Assembly (NCBI RefSeq): GCF_009765985.1 | Contig: NZ_LMUM01000015.1 | Span: forward strand, 124,001-188,000 | DNA from: Acidobacterium sp. S8 | GTDB lineage: Bacteria > Acidobacteriota > Terriglobia > Terriglobales > Acidobacteriaceae | Length of the DNA: 64,000 nt | Reading direction: 5' to 3' | Part shown: piece by piece, positions 28,601 through 37,224 of the stretch | How the letters are laid out: the number at the start of each line of letters is the position of its first letter | How positions within the stretch are numbered: the stretch's first letter is position 1 | Position numbers and translations under genes: made by a program | Notes under the pieces: model-generated | Told to the model about the DNA's origin: nothing | Databases searched by the model: none | The model's input: the letters and a program-made list of their open reading frames with translations, nothing else

Positions 28601-28671
28601 AACAGCGGAACGGCTGTCCCAAGGCCAGCCCCAAATTGGCCCGTGACTTTCAAAAATCGACGGCGATGCAT
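25609..28671 (-). CDS. Tat-exported GH2 family glycoside hydrolase (paralogue b)
   Basis: 1020 residues from the ATG at 28671; a GTG three bases earlier shares the AGGAGG site. It is a close paralogue of the neighbouring GH2 gene over its full length, with the same Tat leader (MHRRRFLKVTGQFG), GH2 sugar-binding and Ig-like domains, acid/base Glu in WGLLNETGEGPV and nucleophile Glu in PIFLSEYG, and the same C-terminal amidotransferase-like region. Differences concentrate in the Ig-like and C-terminal parts, suggesting altered substrate fit rather than decay. A spacer of 216 bp without an operator palindrome separates it from paralogue a; 82 bp separates it from the upstream dehydrogenase. Confidence 0.88.
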   Translation of the reverse strand: MHRRRFLKVTGQFGAGLGTAVPLFGPFASESLATTRTHDPNKSSVARGLVMPLNEGWSISIDPDNVGRNNAWFQQAQPSAKEVPIPSTIQQAYPRYHGLAWYWLEFKPQRNPWTRGRYLLRFHAVDYLADVWLNGKHVGTHEGGETPFVFDVTDTLHPDRNNKLAVRVLNPDDLPIDGIMLAETPHRNKVVNFANGNFYDYGGIIEPVELLFVPAFHLSDICVSPDWQTGNLRVRATVHNDSGKPISAGLHFSVISEATGDSHSTDAIAFKAPVGSTAAHHEMNIKNHHLWDLDDPYLYRLHLWIDSDGAEGTHEVSTSFGFRDFRLVNGYFRLNGKRRFLRCTHTGNHVPFGQVIPPDGYADLLRRDLLYAKASGFNAIRFLSGVALPYQLDLCDELGLLVYEESSGSWLLKDSPQMKRRYEDSLREMIVRDRNHPSVAIWGLLNETGEGPVFREAEACLPLVRSLDDTRLVLLSSGRFDGHLEIGSASNPKNSTWEYVWGKEQPGAGHVAMAYFASGSGSGDFHLYPTVPQTQERNQMMRTLGEDSKPIFLSEYGIGSMMNVIHELRMYEQAGIPENAEDFVLMQSMAEKLSADWIRFGMDAAYPYPEILLEMSQKKMAQHRLLGFNLIRSNPKICGFNLTGMLDHAMTGEGVWRFWRDWKPGMFDAMRDGWAPVRWCLFVEPMHTYAGRPITLEAVLANEDALQAGSYPATFRVWGPNGIAWDKPAVISIPDKTSEDTPFALPVMKEEAVIHGPAGRYELVPSIKKGVAPPETSCRFYISDPTSLPFLQQDIVTLGVSHDVETWLKSHGVSARPFAGEPTEKRDVILVGDIPSGKPTTSEWRSLAKHMATGSTVIFLSPLVFARDEKTSAWLPLANKGRVYRFHDWLYHKECVAKPHQVFEGLEANGILDWYYFGPVLPSYLFDGQDTPHDVIAAAFAAGYSTPGGYASGILLGAYLFGAGQFVVNSFPVLEHIDKHPVADRLLLNLIRYADTVSQVKPAALPADFDIKLKEIGYLD

Positions 28672-28753
28672 CACTCTGCCCTCCTGATGATCGTGAATCG
28701 CGTTTCTCTATCCGGTCTCGAATGCGGCTCGCTTCGATCAAGTGAGTCGGCGT

Positions 28754-29827
28754 TTAGTCCAGCAGGTTCGGATCTACACCACGCTCTTCGCCTGCACGAT
28801 ATAGACTTGCGAGAACTGCTGCCGGCAATGGAATGCCATTTCTAAGGCAATCTTCTCTTCTTTCCCATTCAATCTCACCGGGCACATAGATGCGATCAGA
28901 GCCTTTCGCTTTCGGTGCCTGGCGAAGTTGCCGGATCAAGCTATCGACTCGCTGCTGAAAGCTTTCCACGGGCAGTAAGGCTCCTACATTGATTGCAATA
29001 AAACCCTGGCCGAGGGACGCTTTCTCACCAGGCGTAAAGACCCAACTCTTCAATTCCCCAAGCAAACCTGCCCCCGTCATCAGGCCTGCCAGGACCTCGA
29101 CAAGAATCGCAATTCCGTAGCCTTTATGGCCTGCCATCGGCATCATGGATCCAGTTGCGGGCCAATTGCTGAGATCGTTCGTCGGCAAGCCGTCCGTATC
29201 GGTAATCCAGTTCAGCGGTATGGACTGGCCCTGTGTCTTCATCGCCGTGATCTTGCCATAGGCAACCGCGCTCAGAGCAATATCAAGAAGTATCGGACGC
29301 TCCTTTCCCGCGGGCACAGCATATGCCAGAGGGTTGTTACCGATGGTGTGCCCTCGGGTGCCTGGAATCGTCATGTTCGGATCAGCATTGCTCATCGCAA
29401 TCCCGATCACGTTTTGATCGGCCGCCAGGTTTGCATAGTATCCCGCTTCGCCAAAGTGACTTCCGTTTCGCACACCAGTCCAGGCAATGGTGCAGGTTCT
29501 CGCTTTCTCGATGGCAAGGTTCATGGCCATGCAGCAACTCGGCATTCCCCTGCCGGAACGGCCGTCAATGATTGCCCAGGATGGCCCCTCAGAGAGAACC
29601 TCGGGCTGCGCCGAACGATCAATTCCACCTGCCTGTAAGGCATGCGTATAATTCAGCAGCGCACCGGTGCCATGTGAAAATGTTCCCCAGGTATCAGTCA
29701 TTACCAGGACGTCAGCAGTCGTCTTTGCGTTAGCCGTCGTTAAACCGGCCTTCATAAGAACTTCGACACAGAAACTGTTCAGCTTCTGGACCGCAATACG
29801 TCTGTCGCCACTCGTTTTTTTGCTCAT
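28754..29827 (-). CDS. Ldh2 (malate/L-lactate/ureidoglycolate) family NAD(P)-dependent dehydrogenase, copy 1
   Basis: 357 residues of the Ldh_2/MDH2 family, a fold unrelated to classical lactate dehydrogenases. Characteristic segments are DTWGTFSHGTGALLNY near the N terminus, GVRNGSHFGEAGYYA with the catalytic His, and PMAGHKGYGIAILVEVL. Members reversibly oxidise 2-hydroxy acids such as L-lactate, malate, ureidoglycolate or 2,3-diketogulonate. In this setting oxidation of L-lactate to pyruvate, or of a sugar-derived hydroxy acid, is likely but not proven. It starts 12 bp after the SDR gene, in the same operon. A second copy, very similar throughout, is at 60493-61551. Confidence 0.88.
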   Translation of the reverse strand: MSKKTSGDRRIAVQKLNSFCVEVLMKAGLTTANAKTTADVLVMTDTWGTFSHGTGALLNYTHALQAGGIDRSAQPEVLSEGPSWAIIDGRSGRGMPSCCMAMNLAIEKARTCTIAWTGVRNGSHFGEAGYYANLAADQNVIGIAMSNADPNMTIPGTRGHTIGNNPLAYAVPAGKERPILLDIALSAVAYGKITAMKTQGQSIPLNWITDTDGLPTNDLSNWPATGSMMPMAGHKGYGIAILVEVLAGLMTGAGLLGELKSWVFTPGEKASLGQGFIAINVGALLPVESFQQRVDSLIRQLRQAPKAKGSDRIYVPGEIEWERREDCLRNGIPLPAAVLASLYRAGEERGVDPNLLD

Positions 29828-29839
29828 TTGTGGAGATAG

Positions 29840-30691
29840 TCAAGGTCGTTGCGCGTTCGGAACATAATCGACCCCGAACCTGGCGGCCGACTCATCACGA
29901 AAATTCGAAATAAGAGACATGAGAGCAGTCGTTCCTCCATCAAGAACCAGTGTTTGTCCCACCATAAAAGCAGATTCTTCAGAGCAGAGAAACGCAGCCA
30001 GCAGCGCTACATCGCGTGGGATACCATAACGTGCAACTGGAACCGAGTCATATGCACCCTGTTTCGCTCCGTCTTCCGTCAGCCCGGGAATTGCCCTGAA
30101 GTGGTTCTCAACTGAAATCCATCCTGGTGCGATTGCATTGACGCGAACTCCTTTATGAGCCAGTTCCACAGCCAACGCCCTGGTCTGAGCGATGATGGCG
30201 CCCTTAGTTGCCGCGTAAAGGGAATGTTCCGGCGCACCTTGCAGACCGTGTATCGACGAAATGTTGCAGATGGTTCCACCTTCATGTTTCATCATGTTCT
30301 CAACGATATTCTGCGTCACGAAATACGGCGCACGGACGTTCACATTAAACAGAGTGTCGAACTGTTCAGACAGCACTGCTAAGAAGGGACAATTAAAGGT
30401 AATGCCCGCATTATTGACAAGGCAGTCGATAACTCCCATCGCATCGATGGCCTGAGCAGCGAGAGACTGAGCCTGACCAAGGTCATTGAAGTCCGCACCA
30501 ATCACTATCGCCCTGCGTCCCAGTGCTTTTATCTCTTCAGCGTGTTTCAAGGCGTTACTCTGATGGTGGCAGTAGTGAAGCACTACGTCCGCGCCTTGTC
30601 GTGCAAACTCAACCGCTATCTCGCATCCAATGCCAATGTCGGAACCGGTCACGAGGGCCTTTTTACCTTCAAGCTTCCGCTGCTTACTCAT
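29840..30691 (-). CDS. SDR family oxidoreductase, copy 1
   Basis: 283 residues with the classical SDR plan: nucleotide-binding TGSDIGIG, NNAG, and the catalytic SSIHGLQGAPEHSLYAATK (Ser, Tyr-x3-Lys), then PGWISVENHF and a C-terminal VLDGGTTALMSLI. Its closest visible relative is the copy at 59589-60440. In known non-phosphorylative deoxy-sugar pathways such enzymes oxidise L-fucose/L-rhamnose to the lactone or 2-keto-3-deoxy-aldonate at C4. Which step applies is an inference. It is first in the operon that continues with Ldh2 and two GH2 genes, and is driven by the operator-linked promoter at 30833-30880. Confidence 0.9.
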   Translation of the reverse strand: MSKQRKLEGKKALVTGSDIGIGCEIAVEFARQGADVVLHYCHHQSNALKHAEEIKALGRRAIVIGADFNDLGQAQSLAAQAIDAMGVIDCLVNNAGITFNCPFLAVLSEQFDTLFNVNVRAPYFVTQNIVENMMKHEGGTICNISSIHGLQGAPEHSLYAATKGAIIAQTRALAVELAHKGVRVNAIAPGWISVENHFRAIPGLTEDGAKQGAYDSVPVARYGIPRDVALLAAFLCSEESAFMVGQTLVLDGGTTALMSLISNFRDESAARFGVDYVPNAQRP

Positions 30692-30832
30692 AGTTTTTCT
30701 TTTCCCGTCTACAGGTCACTATCGTGTTGTCTACGCGATAGTTCACCCGTCTGCAGGGGCCATATGATTCACTGAGAAAAGCAGCACGGCTAAGATTTCC
30801 GGGAGTGGCGGCATCACAGATCATTGAGACTA

Positions 30833-30880
30833 AATACAGCCTTTACAAATGGCGCTGTCCACCTCTTTCAACGTATTGAA
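30833..30880 (-). promoter_or_regulatory. operator palindrome plus promoter of the SDR-Ldh2-GH2-GH2 operon
   Basis: The palindrome TTCAACGTATTGAA (30867-30880) is followed on the minus strand after 5 bp by the -35 box TGGACA (30856-30861). After 17 bp comes the -10 box TGTATT (30833-30838). This is one of seven strong members of a shared motif set. The rest of 30692-31225 holds only this and the divergent site at 31015. Confidence 0.8.
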
Positions 30881-31014
30881 CAGAATTGGGTTCAGCTACG
30901 GAGTCAGGTCTATTTCCACGCCGATCTAAGAAGTAATCGGCTTCCCCTTCACCTTCCGGGCGGATATATGGTGCTAGCGAAGCGCTTCGGGTAATCCATT
31001 TCCGCATTTCGCTG

Positions 31015-31062
31015 TTCAATACGCTGAAATTGATTGACACTCGCTGTGGTGAACCCTAAAAG
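31015..31062 (+). promoter_or_regulatory. operator palindrome plus promoter of RhaT-like copy 1
   Basis: TTCAATACGCTGAA (31015-31028), 5 bp, TTGACA (31034-31039), 17 bp, TAAAAG (31057-31062). The 12 bp from the end of the palindrome through -35 are identical to those upstream of the second RhaT copy (55273-55320). Confidence 0.85.
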
Positions 31063-31225
31063 GGGGTATCAATGAACGCTTTAACAGCGCGGAAGCGTAC
31101 GGAACTTGACAGCGCTATCTCACTCTTATGTCTTTTTGGCTCGTAACTGTAATCCCGCATACATCTTTGAACCACGTTGCGAAAATTTGCTTTGCGATCG
31201 GTCAGATAAGGATTTGTGAATACAC

Positions 31226-32287
31226 GTGAATAACATCGCAGGATTCGTCTTAACCTTGGTCGCAGGTGCAAGTGTCGGTGTCAGCATGTGGCCGCTGAAG
31301 TGGGCAAGGATATGGAAATGGGAGAACTTCTGGCTCTTCTATTCAATCTTCGCCTTGATAATTGCCCCTTTTGTTCTAGCCTTTTCAGTTCTTCCTCACT
31401 TAAGTACTGTCTATTCATCACTTACCTTGAATGAGATACTCTGGCCTTTTTTCCTTGGTTTCCTCTGGGGAATCGCACAGCTGGGAGCGGGAATCTGTGT
31501 ACATCGCCTCGGGATTGGAGTTGCTGGAGCAGTATTAAATGGGACGGGTGCGGCATTCGGAACGATTATTCCGTTACTCGGATTGCACCATGAGGCCATC
31601 TTTCAAATAAGCGGCATCCTCATCCTAAGTGGAGTGGGAATGCTTTTGGTCGGTGCGACCTTTTGTGGCAGAAGCGGATACCTGCGGGAGGTTGAGGCCC
31701 GGAAGCTCGGCGCCGGAGCAGGATTTGGAAGAGAAGAGGCTGCGATGCGGCAGTCATCGTATTCCTCGTCTGCCTACCTGTTGACGCTTGCCATCTGCAT
31801 TGGCTCGGGAGTACTGTCTTCGCTTCTAAATATTGCGCTTGCCTACGGAGGACATATCATGAAGGTGGCCGAAGGACAAGGAGGCCAGGTCTCGTGGACT
31901 CCATTCGCGGTGTGGCCTATCGCGCTCCTGGGCGGCTCCATTGCAAATATAGGTTATGCGGTGTACCTGATCTCCAGAAACAAGACTTGGGGAAACTTTA
32001 ATAGCAAGTTCTTTAAAGAGCTGTTCAATCCCGTTCTAGCTGGCTGTCTTTGGATGGCGGGAATCGCACTATATAGCAGTGGTACCACATATCTTGGAAG
32101 TCTCGGAGTATCTATCGGATTTGCGATCTACATGATCAGCATGGTCGTGAGTGGGCAGATCACCGGCCTGGCAACGGGTGAATGGCGGCTGATGACCCCG
32201 AAGGCGTATACCCCGCTGCTTGTAGGTGTGGGCCTTCTGATACTCGCAGTAGTAGCGATCAGTCTCTCGAGGTCTTACTCGGTTTAG
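31226..32287 (+). CDS. L-rhamnose/proton symporter (RhaT)-like permease, copy 1
   Basis: 353 residues with about ten membrane helices in the drug/metabolite-transporter plan of RhaT. Conserved phrases are GASVGVSMWPLKWARIWKWENFW near the N terminus and GAGICVHRLGIGVAGAVLNG. It should import a 6-deoxyhexose such as L-rhamnose or a related sugar with protons across the inner membrane. The GTG start at 31226 is chosen because the other RhaT copy also opens GTG-AAT-AAC; the ribosome-binding site (AAGGA) is weak and 13 bp away. It diverges from the SDR operon. The copy at 54123-55181 is highly similar. Confidence 0.87.
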   Translation: MNNIAGFVLTLVAGASVGVSMWPLKWARIWKWENFWLFYSIFALIIAPFVLAFSVLPHLSTVYSSLTLNEILWPFFLGFLWGIAQLGAGICVHRLGIGVAGAVLNGTGAAFGTIIPLLGLHHEAIFQISGILILSGVGMLLVGATFCGRSGYLREVEARKLGAGAGFGREEAAMRQSSYSSSAYLLTLAICIGSGVLSSLLNIALAYGGHIMKVAEGQGGQVSWTPFAVWPIALLGGSIANIGYAVYLISRNKTWGNFNSKFFKELFNPVLAGCLWMAGIALYSSGTTYLGSLGVSIGFAIYMISMVVSGQITGLATGEWRLMTPKAYTPLLVGVGLLILAVVAISLSRSYSV

Positions 32288-32389
32288 GATGGCATCCGCC
32301 GACGATATTTCACAGCCATGACGATATCCTCATCAGAAAAAGGGTTCGATCCACAGCAAGACAAGGTCGCCACCATATCTCTGTATCGC

Positions 32390-32728
32390 AAGACGGTGCC
32401 ATGTGTCTCGACGGCGTCTTCTATTGTTCAAGAGCTGCCTTAAAATAAATGTAGAGCGCCAGAATGGAACGATTGTCCAGATCAGTTCAGTGATCGGAGT
32501 GGTTCCCGCAGGTCTCCAATGTGCCTACACAGCAGCCAAAGCGGGGCGTCATCGATTTCACTCGCTCCCAGACGGCACCAAGTCCCTTTTCTATAATTGG
32601 AAGCAAATCAAAAAGCCAATAGGCTTTTGACCACATACCATTCGGTAGGAGCGGCAGCACCGCAGGCATTCACCGCCGCGCTTCTATATCTCGTGTCTGA
32701 TGGATGCGAAGTACGCGAAAAGAGATAG
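32390..32728 (+). pseudogene. SDR oxidoreductase relic
   Basis: Pieces of a classical SDR appear in succession across frames. LDGVFYCSRAALK stops at TAA. NGTIVQISSVIGVVPAG with CAYTAAKAG (the catalytic Ser, Tyr and Lys segment) is in another frame. A C-terminal AALLYLVSDGCEVREKR ends at TAG. The N-terminal nucleotide-binding part is missing. It is clearly non-functional. Together with the P450 relic it fills most of the 1.1 kb between the RhaT-like gene and the TonB receptor. Confidence 0.6.
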
Positions 32729-32875
32729 CCTGCCCGAAGCAGAGCTACCTAATGCCTGAATCACACTACTGGGGCGGATCATGAGACCACAACATCTTTC
32801 ATTGGCAACGGAACTTATTTGCCGCTGTTACATCCTCAGCAAAGACATCGCCTCACGAGGGAACCCTCGCTTCTG

Positions 32876-33233
32876 CCGTCTCGATTGAAGACATTCTCCG
32901 CTACGAAAGCCCGGGCGCGCGGCATTCACGCCTTATCAAGCAGGAGTGTTTAACTATCTGGCAAGCGTTATTGAAAAAGAACAAGTGGTGTTCGATGCCC
33001 AATGCTGCAAACCGGGATCCCGCCTATTTCAGAAACCCGGATACGTTGAGACTGGCAGGCAAAAGTTTGGCCACATCGCTTTCGATTCACGTATCCATTT
33101 TTGTGTTGGCGCGATCCTTTCCCGACCAGAAGGTCAAATTGTATTTGACGCTCTAAGGGATAACGCCCCGAGCATGCGACTTGTTCACAACGTGCCTGCC
33201 TGGGATTTTAAAAAACTAATTCGCGAATGCTAA
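32876..33233 (+). pseudogene. cytochrome P450 relic (C-terminal part)
   Basis: The K-helix phrase VSIEDILRYESPGARHSRL is in one frame. After shifts come EKEQVVFDA and AANRDPAYFRNPDTL, then the heme-loop region HIAFDSRIHFCVGAILSR and EGQIVFDALRDNAPSMRL, to a stop at 33233. In the heme loop the ligand Cys survives but the usual FGxG glycines have become D and R. The N-terminal two thirds are not found. The remaining 33234-33401 shows nothing. Confidence 0.65.
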
Positions 33234-33401
33234 AGGCGTTACCCGTTCTATTTAATTAGCTCTCCGTTCTCCTTTCGAACGATTGATTGGTTCACGCTAT
33301 CGCGGAATTTATAGGAACCAGATCGGTCAAGGCTGAGTTCTCGTCGCCCCCAAGAATCGTAGCTGACTCGACAAAGTAAAGTGTGCCATCCTAGCCCCAA
33401 G

Positions 33402-36400
33402 TTAAAAAAGATACTTGAGACTAAACTGAATCAACCTAGGATCCGCGGCACTCGTGATCTGCCCGAACGAAGGGGAGTTTACTGTGTTGCTTGGATTAGA
33501 AAAGCGCACCTGATTCAGCACGTTGTAGAACTCTGCCCGGAACTGGAGGCTTCCCAGGCGGTCACTGACGAGAAAATTCTTCAGGACCGAAAGGTCTGAG
33601 TTAAACTGTGCTGGTCCTCGCAGTAGGTTTCGAGTTGAATCGCCAACTCTGCCGATCGGATTTACTTGAAATGCGCTGACGTTAAACCACTCCTGAACTC
33701 GCTCGGGACGGGACCGACCGCTCGAAAGGTTGGGATTTCCGATTAGGTCAGCCCGGTCCTGATTCTCCCCGTTCAGCGAATTGTTCACACCGGAGAAGAT
33801 GGTATAGGGTGCGCCGCTGGTGAGCCTAGTAATTCCCGATACTTCCCATCCGCCAGTAACCTGCTCTAACACGCGGCCTGCATGGCCCATTAGCGGATCG
33901 GGAACTTGATAGATATACGACAGCGCGAAAACGTTGGTAAGATCAAAATCCGAAACTCCTCGCTGTCCGCGGAGATTGTTAAAAGGATCCTGCGCGTTAA
34001 TGCTGCCGTCAGCAAAGGTGGATACTGTATCAATCGACTTCGACCAGGTATACGCGGCCGTAAAGGACAGGCCACGGCGCAGGCGGTACTCTGCACTAGC
34101 CTCGAGAGCGTTGAAATTGGCTCTACCTATACTCTGGGACTCGCGGATCTGGGCAAAAGTAGGAGCATAGATTCTCCGGCTGTTTACGTTGCCAGTTGTC
34201 GAGAGTGGATTGCCGTCGCCGTCGACTCCTGGAATATAGAGCGCGGGGTTACGCTGGACACTCTGGGTTAGCCGTTCGCTTGTTTTCCCTGCATATGCGA
34301 TGTCTAACACGAAATTTTCTGACAGCTGTTGTTGAAAATCGGCTGTCCACGCTTGAACTAGCGGCTGCCGGTAAAATGCATTTTGCGAAACCACAGCTAC
34401 TGGATAGTAATAAGTCGGGTCTTGCATCTGATAGGCGCGATAAGGAATTGGATTGGGAAAACCCAGCTCGGTATTCACTACGCCTCCGGGAGGGGCGTTA
34501 TAAGTGTCAAAGAGGATGAAGGGCTGGTTCTGATTCAACTGTCCGGTAAGGTCGGGGATACTAACAGAGTGAAAAACACCATACGCCATGCGGACCGCGC
34601 TCTTTGCGTTGCCCCGAACGTCCCAGGCCAGCCCCACGCGGGGTTCGAAGTCCTTCCGGTCGGTGTCAACTACTCCCCGGGGAATACCGGCATCGTGAAT
34701 ATAAACGAGTCCAGTCGGTGCGCCTGGATAGACCGTGGACTGCTGGCCAGGACGAAAGACGGCTTTTCCATCATGGCCATTTGGCGTGGGACCGATCACG
34801 CCGTCAGTAATGTCCGGAGTCTGGAGGAAGTAACGAAACCCCAAGTTCAAGGTCAACCGCGGCGTAACCCGCCAGTCGTCCTGAAAATACCCGCCGAACA
34901 ACCAGTGAAGAACCTCCTGCCCACCGAAAGACGTCCGAGTGTAGCTGTTCGGACGACCGACCAGGAAGTCGGCCATAGTGCTCCCTGTGAGAAATCCGTC
35001 GAATGAATACTGGCCTTCCGTTCCGCAGCAATGCGCGATGATAGCCGTGCTCAGCTTCTCCAGGTCCCCGCCGAATTTGAACGAGTGCTGGCCCCGTATC
35101 CAGGTCAGGTTATCTGATGCCTGCCGGCTGATACTATTTTCGTAGATACCGCACAAACCCGCAGCCAGAGTAAAATCCCCGGCGACGTTCATCGTCGGAT
35201 TGTAGGGGGGATTCAGCGGATCGCGAATAAAGCTGATCGAACCCAGATCTTTCAGGTCCATCTGGGGATTGGTGCATGTCTGAGGTTCTTTGAGTCGGGC
35301 ATAGGAAACTCGGGCATAATTCAACAAGGAAGGAGTGAAGGCGTAAGTAAAAGTTCCTGTGAACAACGATGAATTGTTACTGGCAATGAGGTGCTCATAA
35401 TTAGGAATGGAGTTGCCGTTCGGTAAAGAGTCCTCGCGTCCTGTGCGATCGGTCAGCAACGTAAAACTCAGCGAATCCTTCTGCGTAATGTGGCCGTCCG
35501 CCTTTGCCACGAACTGGTCGGTATTGACGTGAATAGGCCCAAGAAAAGTAACTTTGCCGTCCGACGACTGCGGAATTGGGATATTAAAGTTATTCAGAAC
35601 GTTCTGGACGACCGGATCGAAGCGGGTGGGACTAATGAAATATTCTCCCTGCCCGCTGGGCGCAATTGGTTGCCCGGTGGTGGGATCGTTTATTGGCGTC
35701 GGGAAATAGCCGTTTCGCTCCGCCGCAGTTGGCAAAAAGGACGTTGCGATGTCCTGTTGAGCGATACGCAAACCTTGGTATGATCCAAACCAGAATAACC
35801 TGTTCTTAATAGCCGGCCCTCCAGCCGTGAACCCAAACTGGTTCTGGTCTAACTTCGCCGGGCTTCCTATTAGAAAATAATTTCTCGCATTCAGTTTGTC
35901 ATTTCTCAGAAATTCCCAGGCAGCGCCATGGATTTGATTCGTACCGGACTTGATCACAGTGTTAAAGATCGAACCTGAGTTCCGGCCATACTCGGCTGGA
36001 AAGTTATTGGTAATGAGTTTGAATTCCGCAAGAGCGTCGGGAGACGGGAGGTTAAGCCCATTGTTTTGGTACCCTCCGGCATAAGTAGCTCCATCAACCT
36101 GAAACTGAGTCTCATTGGTGCGGGATCCGTTGACAGACAGGGTTGAGCCGCCTCGCCACGTGAAAACCGCCGGAGCGGTGATCTGCGTAACCCCAGCCAC
36201 GAGGCTGGCAAGTTGAGTCGCATTTCTTCCGTTCAGAGGAATTTGCTCAATGGTTCTTGAATCAATCACCGCACCTAGAGCGGAAGCCCGAGTGTCAATC
36301 GTTGGTGCTTCTCCCGTGACTATAGCTGTTTCCGTAACTGCACCCACTGCCATTTTGACATCGACGCGGATATTATCATTTACCTGTAGCACAATCCCGC

Positions 36401-36692
36401 GCTGCAGGAATTTCCGGAATCCTTGCACTTCAACCGCAACGGCATATCTATCGCCAATAGGGAGAAGCGGAAACAGATAGCTACCCGTCGCATCGGTCGT
36501 GGCCGTGTGAGAGAGGCCAGTCGCTTCGTTAGTAGTGATAACCACTGCTCCGGCGAGTGGTGCTCCGTTAGGATCGGATACTATACCCAAAATCGTCGCG
36601 GTGATGTTTTGGCCAGTCATCATTGCCGTTGGCAGCAACGTGAATAGCAAGCAAACAGATACAAGTAGAATCGCGTGCCGGCCTGAACGCAT
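33402..36692 (-). CDS. Oar-type TonB-dependent outer-membrane receptor
   Basis: 1096 residues from the ATG at 36692, preceded by AAGGGAG; an ATG at 36710 is less well placed. A signal peptide (to about residue 28) is followed by a carboxypeptidase-regulatory-like domain (ITATILGIVSDPNGAPLAGA), a TonB plug (IEQIPLNGRNATQLASLVAG) and a long beta-barrel ending in Phe (SLKYLF), as expected for an outer-membrane protein. In Acidobacteria this receptor class often sits in glycan loci without a SusD partner, and none is present here. It probably imports oligosaccharides released outside the cell. It is driven by the operator-linked promoter at 36798-36845, so it belongs to the same regulon as the sugar genes. 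Confidence 0.9.
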   Translation of the reverse strand: MRSGRHAILLVSVCLLFTLLPTAMMTGQNITATILGIVSDPNGAPLAGAVVITTNEATGLSHTATTDATGSYLFPLLPIGDRYAVAVEVQGFRKFLQRGIVLQVNDNIRVDVKMAVGAVTETAIVTGEAPTIDTRASALGAVIDSRTIEQIPLNGRNATQLASLVAGVTQITAPAVFTWRGGSTLSVNGSRTNETQFQVDGATYAGGYQNNGLNLPSPDALAEFKLITNNFPAEYGRNSGSIFNTVIKSGTNQIHGAAWEFLRNDKLNARNYFLIGSPAKLDQNQFGFTAGGPAIKNRLFWFGSYQGLRIAQQDIATSFLPTAAERNGYFPTPINDPTTGQPIAPSGQGEYFISPTRFDPVVQNVLNNFNIPIPQSSDGKVTFLGPIHVNTDQFVAKADGHITQKDSLSFTLLTDRTGREDSLPNGNSIPNYEHLIASNNSSLFTGTFTYAFTPSLLNYARVSYARLKEPQTCTNPQMDLKDLGSISFIRDPLNPPYNPTMNVAGDFTLAAGLCGIYENSISRQASDNLTWIRGQHSFKFGGDLEKLSTAIIAHCCGTEGQYSFDGFLTGSTMADFLVGRPNSYTRTSFGGQEVLHWLFGGYFQDDWRVTPRLTLNLGFRYFLQTPDITDGVIGPTPNGHDGKAVFRPGQQSTVYPGAPTGLVYIHDAGIPRGVVDTDRKDFEPRVGLAWDVRGNAKSAVRMAYGVFHSVSIPDLTGQLNQNQPFILFDTYNAPPGGVVNTELGFPNPIPYRAYQMQDPTYYYPVAVVSQNAFYRQPLVQAWTADFQQQLSENFVLDIAYAGKTSERLTQSVQRNPALYIPGVDGDGNPLSTTGNVNSRRIYAPTFAQIRESQSIGRANFNALEASAEYRLRRGLSFTAAYTWSKSIDTVSTFADGSINAQDPFNNLRGQRGVSDFDLTNVFALSYIYQVPDPLMGHAGRVLEQVTGGWEVSGITRLTSGAPYTIFSGVNNSLNGENQDRADLIGNPNLSSGRSRPERVQEWFNVSAFQVNPIGRVGDSTRNLLRGPAQFNSDLSVLKNFLVSDRLGSLQFRAEFYNVLNQVRFSNPSNTVNSPSFGQITSAADPRLIQFSLKYLF

Positions 36693-36797
36693 GGAGTACT
36701 CCCTTTCCATGTCGAAAAGATATTTGCTCTTTGACTTGGACTGGATAGATTGAAGTCCTCTGCAACGCGCACCGAAGGGTGACGCGAAGATATACAG

Positions 36798-36845
36798 GTT
36801 CTAAGGCCGTCGATAGGCACTGTCAATGCATTTCAACCCATTGAA
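36798..36845 (-). promoter_or_regulatory. operator palindrome plus promoter of the Oar-type receptor
   Basis: TTCAACCCATTGAA (36832-36845), 5 bp, then on the minus strand TTGACA (36821-36826), 17 bp, TAGAAC (36798-36803). Nearly identical to the GH36 promoter at 39941-39988. The remaining 36846-37224 holds a 62-codon minus-strand frame (36899-37087) with no recognisable product and nothing else. Confidence 0.85.
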
Positions 36846-37224
36846 CAGTAATCTCCACTCATTTAATTAGGACAATCTGTTTGCTACAGGGGTGCCAGTC
36901 AAAACATGAAATTTATGTTCACGCCGTCAGTGATATCCCAATGCACTAATTGATGATTTTCATTCCACGAGTTATTGGTGAAAACCACTACAAATGTGAA
37001 GTCGTTCGAAGAGGCGTCGACGGCAATTTGGATAACAGCAGGAAAATAAGCGGGTAAATTGTGCGCCCGATTCAAGGCACGGGGCATCCATTCAAAGACA
37101 TAGCCGTTTTAGTTGTTAGAGGGGGAGTATCCGTTGACTTCGGCTATTGAACGAAGACTTCAATCACGTATATGCGAAGATCAGCTGCGATCGAGTGGTT
37201 TCACATTGTGGCGCGTAAGTCTCA

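Noticed and set aside
27919-28845. Plus-strand open frame of 308 codons
   Set aside because: Antisense to the second GH2 gene and the Ldh2 3' end; no motif or ribosome-binding site.
31049-31066. Small hairpin CCC-TAAAA-GGG as a terminator or attenuator
   Set aside because: It overlaps the -10 box of the RhaT-like promoter, is only three base pairs strong, and lacks a T-run.
36899-37087. Short minus-strand frame of 62 codons upstream of the Oar-type receptor
   Set aside because: No recognisable family and no ribosome-binding site; not supportable as a gene.
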